64,000 nt of DNA from CBDBON01 sp965208395. GTDB lineage: Bacteria; Chloroflexota; Dehalococcoidia; Lucifugimonadales; CBDBON01. Below, piece after piece: positions 61,200-64,000 of the stretch. The position numbers and the translations under genes were made by a program. The notes beneath the pieces are model-generated. The model was not told the DNA's origin, made no database searches, and saw only the letters and a list, made by a program, of their open reading frames with translations. The stretch is from positions 1,364,001 through 1,428,000 of the forward strand of contig CBDBON010000003.1 of the NCBI GenBank assembly GCA_965208395.1, given 5' to 3'. Each line of letters begins with the position of its first letter. The stretch's first letter is position 1.

Positions 61200-62231
61200 A
61201 TGTTCGGTCGACGCGTATTGAAAGGCGCTGTGTTGGCAGGCCTCGCGCTGGTTACGCTGGCCGCCTGGGGCTGCGGCGAGAGCGAGCCGGCGACGCCTGA
61301 CAGGCTCGTATTCATGGCCGGCTTCAAGCCCCAGGCCAACCTGCCGTTCGCGTCGGTGTACGTGGCCCAGGAGAGGGGCTACTTCGAGGAGCAGGGCCTA
61401 GATGTCGAGATCCAGCACGCTCCCACCGGCGGCTCGATCCGCTTCGTGGCCGCGGGCGAGGTGGACGTCACTACGGCGGACGCGGCAGCGCTCCTGAAGC
61501 GGGTGTCGGACCAGGAGCTGCCGGTCACAGCCTTCGCCCTGTTCGGACAGCGAGGCCAGCAGGCATTCGTCGCCCTGGAGGAGAGCGGTATGCGCACGCC
61601 CGCGGACTGGCGCGGCAAGACCTTCGGATACAAGGGATCGTCGCCTCCGCCGGAGTACCTTGCGGTGCTCGCCGAGGCGGGACTTGACAGCGACAGCGTC
61701 AAAGCCGTCAGGGTCGGTTTCAACCCGAGAGTGCTTACGGACGGCGAGGTCGACGTTCTCGCGGTGTTCAAGTCCAACGAGCCCGACACGATCAGGAACG
61801 CGCTCGGCCACGAGGTCGTCGTCTGGGACCCGGAGGACTACGGGGTACCGGCGATAGGCCTCACCTACGTCACCCGGACGGAGCTCGTCGATGAGAACCC
61901 GGAGCTGCTGGAGCGGTTCCTCAAGGCGACGCTCCGCGGTCTGCAGTACGCGATGGAGAACCCGGAAGATGCAGTGCGGATCGTGCTGGAGTTCGCGCCC
62001 AACGAGGACCCCGACCACCAGATGTACATGCTTACCACTGAGATAGCGGGCGCCGAGAGCGCGCTGACCGACGAGCACGGCCTGGGCTGGATGACGGACG
62101 ACCAGTGGCGGGCCCTGTACGATCACCTGGTGCGGTTCGAGGCGCTGCCCAGGCCCTTCGACGTGGAGGGGGCGTACACCGACCGGATCCTGGAGGCCGT
62201 CTACGACGAGGGCGATCTGCGCTGGCCCTAG
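61200..62231 (+). CDS. ABC substrate-binding lipoprotein (NMT1/THI5-SsuA type)
   Basis: A 343-residue lipoprotein. The ATG at 61200, seven bases after GGGAGAG, is preferred to 61179. The lipobox is LAAWGC. The periplasmic-binding fold starts VFMAGFKPQANLPFASVYVA, then GYFEEQGLDVEIQHAPTGGS and GEVDVTTADAAALL, as in SsuA/NMT1/THI5-like proteins that bind thiamine precursors, sulfonates or riboflavin. The ligand cannot be named; no biosynthetic gene nearby gives a clue. Confidence 0.88.
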   Translation: MFGRRVLKGAVLAGLALVTLAAWGCGESEPATPDRLVFMAGFKPQANLPFASVYVAQERGYFEEQGLDVEIQHAPTGGSIRFVAAGEVDVTTADAAALLKRVSDQELPVTAFALFGQRGQQAFVALEESGMRTPADWRGKTFGYKGSSPPPEYLAVLAEAGLDSDSVKAVRVGFNPRVLTDGEVDVLAVFKSNEPDTIRNALGHEVVVWDPEDYGVPAIGLTYVTRTELVDENPELLERFLKATLRGLQYAMENPEDAVRIVLEFAPNEDPDHQMYMLTTEIAGAESALTDEHGLGWMTDDQWRALYDHLVRFEALPRPFDVEGAYTDRILEAVYDEGDLRWP

Positions 62232-62260
62232 GCGGGCGGGCTCTTGGTGGGAGACTTTAG

Positions 62261-62278
62261 GTGAGGGGTCTCCCTCAC
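62261..62278. terminator. Hairpin between convergent genes
   Basis: GTGAGGG-GTCT-CCCTCAC is a perfect seven-base stem with a four-base loop, located between the binding-protein gene and the convergent dehydrogenase and overlapping the latter's stop. It could end transcripts in both directions, but there is no T-run. Confidence 0.4.
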
Positions 62279-63252
62279 ACCCTCCCGGCCAGGGCCTCCG
62301 GGTTGACGCAGGAGGTCATGGGCTTGCCGGTCAGCGCCTCGATGATGTTGTCGGCGGCCATCAGGCCCATACCCCGGACGGTGGCCGAGGTGGCGCTAGA
62401 GATGTGGGGCGTAACGACGAGGTTCGGCAGGGTAAGCAGTGGGTCGTCCATCGGGATCGGCTCCGGGTCGGTGACGTCAAGCGCCGCTCCGGCGATCTTA
62501 CCGGTCGACAGGGCCTCGTAGAGGGCCGCCGGATCGACCGTCCCTCCCCGCGAGCAGTTGATGAGGAAGGCTCCGCTCTTCATCCTGTCCAGCTCGGCGG
62601 CCCCGATGATGTGCCGGGTCTGCTCCGACAGAGGCACATGGACGGTGATGAAGTCGGACTCATCCAGCAGCCTATTCAGGTCCGGCATCCACTCGACGCC
62701 GAGACTCTCTTCTAAGTCCGGCTTGCGGCCTCGCGCCGTGTAGAGCACTCTCATGTCGAATCCCCGCGCCCTGCGCGCGACGGCGGCGCCGATGGCTCCG
62801 AGGCCGACGATGCCCAGCGACGCTCCGTGGACGTCGGCGCCGACGTAAGGCCCCTGGTCGAACACCGTCCACGCGCCCTCTCGGATCCGCCGGTCGGCCA
62901 TAACGACGTTCCGCGCGGCGGCGAGGATGAGCGCGAACGTGAAGTCGGCGCAGGAGTCGGTGAGGACGCCGGGCGTGTTGGAGAGGAGGATGCCGCGTCT
63001 CGTCGCCTCCGGTATGTCGACGTTGTCCATCCCGACCGCCCTGTTGGCGACCACTCTGAGCCTGGGGGATGCGAGGACCTCCCGGTCGACGATGTTGTCG
63101 ATCTCGGTCAGTAGCGCGTCGCACTCCGCGGCCTTCCGGACAAGCACCTGCGGGGGCGGAGGAGAGTCCGCTTCCCAGACGTCGACCTCGAAGCGATCCT
63201 GGAGAAGCGCGATGGCTTCCGGCACCCTGTCACGCGTTACGAATATCTTCAA
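62275..63252 (-). CDS. D-2-hydroxyacid dehydrogenase (glyoxylate/hydroxypyruvate reductase-like)
   Basis: A 325-residue D-isomer-specific 2-hydroxyacid dehydrogenase. The Rossmann motif is GIVGLGAIGAAVARR, with KPDLEE downstream; the catalytic Arg is in INCSRGGTVDPAALYEAL, the Glu in DVTDPEPIPMDDPLLTL and the His in VVTPHISSATSATVRG. The N-terminus MKIFVTRDRVPEAIALLQ resembles GyaR-type glyoxylate reductases. ATG preceded by GGGAG. Confidence 0.92.
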   Translation of the reverse strand: MKIFVTRDRVPEAIALLQDRFEVDVWEADSPPPPQVLVRKAAECDALLTEIDNIVDREVLASPRLRVVANRAVGMDNVDIPEATRRGILLSNTPGVLTDSCADFTFALILAAARNVVMADRRIREGAWTVFDQGPYVGADVHGASLGIVGLGAIGAAVARRARGFDMRVLYTARGRKPDLEESLGVEWMPDLNRLLDESDFITVHVPLSEQTRHIIGAAELDRMKSGAFLINCSRGGTVDPAALYEALSTGKIAGAALDVTDPEPIPMDDPLLTLPNLVVTPHISSATSATVRGMGLMAADNIIEALTGKPMTSCVNPEALAGRV

Positions 63253-63407
63253 GTGGGGAGACTCCCTTCAGGGCGGATTACTGTGTTCAGGCGGCGCGAT
63301 TGTAGATTCTGCTACGAAGCTCGGTCAAGGCAAGCGGGTGGCGTTGACAGTCCTCCGAAGGGAGACTAGACTCGCGCCTAACCTGAGCATTGGGAGCACG
63401 TAAGATC

Positions 63408-64000
63408 ATGGTCAGATCGACCGCCTCGCTCGAAGCTGAATTCCGGCGTATCACGCCCAAATCCAGGGCCCAGTGGGAGAAGGGGATGCCGGTTATGCCC
63501 GGCGGCATCATGAAGGAGGGGTACTGGTCCAAGCCGTATCCGATATACATAGACCGGGCCGACGGCTGCTACCTGTGGGACCTCGACGATCGCCGCTATA
63601 CCGACTTCGCCAACCACCACACCGCCGTGATCCTGGGCCACAACCACCCGTCCGTGATGGAGGCTGTGGAGGCCGAGATGCGGAGAGGCCTGGCGCTGGG
63701 CGCTCCAACGGAGCTGGAATGGGAGATGGCCGACGAGCTGACGCGCAGGCTGTCGGGGGCCGAGAAGGTGCGCTTCGCGAACTCAGGGACGGAGGCGTCA
63801 CTCCACGCCACGCGGCTGGCCCGGGCCGCTACAGGGAGACCCAAGATCGCCAAGTTCGAGGGGGCATACCACGGGAGCCACGACGCCCTGGAGGTGAGCG
63901 TGGCCCCTCCGGTCGACGGCGCCGGGCCCGACGACTCTCCCCAAGCCGTCGCGGAGTGGAAGGGGATGAGCGACTCCTCTGAGGAGGAGGTTGTCATCCT
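63408..64000 (+). CDS. Class III aminotransferase (GSAM-like), 3' end outside window
   Basis: The open frame runs from the ATG at 63408 off the right edge, giving 197 residues of N-terminal sequence. WDLDDRRYTDFANHHTAVIL, GHNHPSVMEAVEAEM, VRFANSGTEASLHATRLARA and IAKFEGAYHGSHDAL are the conserved first half of glutamate-1-semialdehyde-aminomutase-like enzymes; the PLP lysine lies beyond the edge. It is a third class III enzyme in this window and is more divergent from the 35074/36387 pair than they are from each other. Confidence 0.87.
   Translation, partial: MVRSTASLEAEFRRITPKSRAQWEKGMPVMPGGIMKEGYWSKPYPIYIDRADGCYLWDLDDRRYTDFANHHTAVILGHNHPSVMEAVEAEMRRGLALGAPTELEWEMADELTRRLSGAEKVRFANSGTEASLHATRLARAATGRPKIAKFEGAYHGSHDALEVSVAPPVDGAGPDDSPQAVAEWKGMSDSSEEEVVI

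Overview
This is a GC-rich chromosomal window with no rRNA, tRNA, CRISPR array, prophage or insertion-sequence transposase that I could see. Gene content fits a member of the Chloroflexota, probably the Dehalococcoidia/SAR202 side. The clues are an F420 reductase (NpdG) with an LLM-class oxidoreductase, a SelA-like PLP enzyme beside GMC and type-2 malate/lactate dehydrogenases, a fused transaldolase/phosphoglucose isomerase, an EF-G2-type factor, two amidases, and a COG4586/4587/3694-type ABC-2 exporter. This assignment is inference from gene content; no marker tree was built. GTG and TTG starts are common, and the starts given here were chosen from Shine-Dalgarno sites and gene overlaps.

Layout. 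42-473: a ribbon-helix-helix protein with a palindrome just upstream. 470-5058 (minus): metF, acpS, LLM oxidoreductase, nnr, ubiE/menG, read from one good promoter. 5189-9550 (plus): folD, MFS exporter and queA joined by GTGA overlaps, then an FKBP lipoprotein. 9606-13445 (plus): SelA-like enzyme, GMC oxidoreductase, Ldh-family dehydrogenase. 13509-15184 (minus): amidase preceded by an AtzG/GatC-like small gene whose end is shifted out of frame by an 11-bp tandem duplication. 15242-18616 (minus): mgtE, PAP2 protein, membrane protein, ilvE. 19157-24401 (minus): pheS, pheT, moeA and an unknown gene. 24543-27755 (plus): large alpha/beta hydrolase and a GcvT-like protein.

27816-33745 (minus) is the main accessory block: P-loop kinase, XRE regulator, ImmA/IrrE protease, nucleotidyltransferase, protein-kinase-like protein, then the ATPase and two permeases of an ABC-2 exporter, mostly overlapping or closely spaced. 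The intergenic region upstream (33746-34210) holds inverted repeats and the first of two copies of an unusual ~125-bp element built from helically phased ~11-bp CTGT units; the second copy is at 51020-51143.

34211-50907: receiver/DUF3052 protein, two tandem class III aminotransferases with a CocE hydrolase and tal-pgi, a PEP mutase/isocitrate lyase family enzyme, glutamate dehydrogenase, DUF1800, a YgjP-like metalloprotein, a hydroxyisobutyrate dehydrogenase family protein, an NHL protein and a second amidase. 51325-53701: etfB-etfA with a conserved-looking unknown gene. 53738-54957: a PD-(D/E)XK nuclease-like gene overlapping a HigA-type antidote/regulator, with no methylase or toxin partner, inserted next to EF-G2 (54971-57022). 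57190-64000: npdG, a secreted peptidase-MA-like protein, an NMT1/SsuABC-type ABC importer, a D-2-hydroxyacid dehydrogenase and a truncated third class III aminotransferase.

The points most worth following are the phased CTGT elements, the XRE/ImmA/NTase/kinase/exporter operon, the nuclease-antidote pair, and the 11-bp duplication in the AtzG-like gene.
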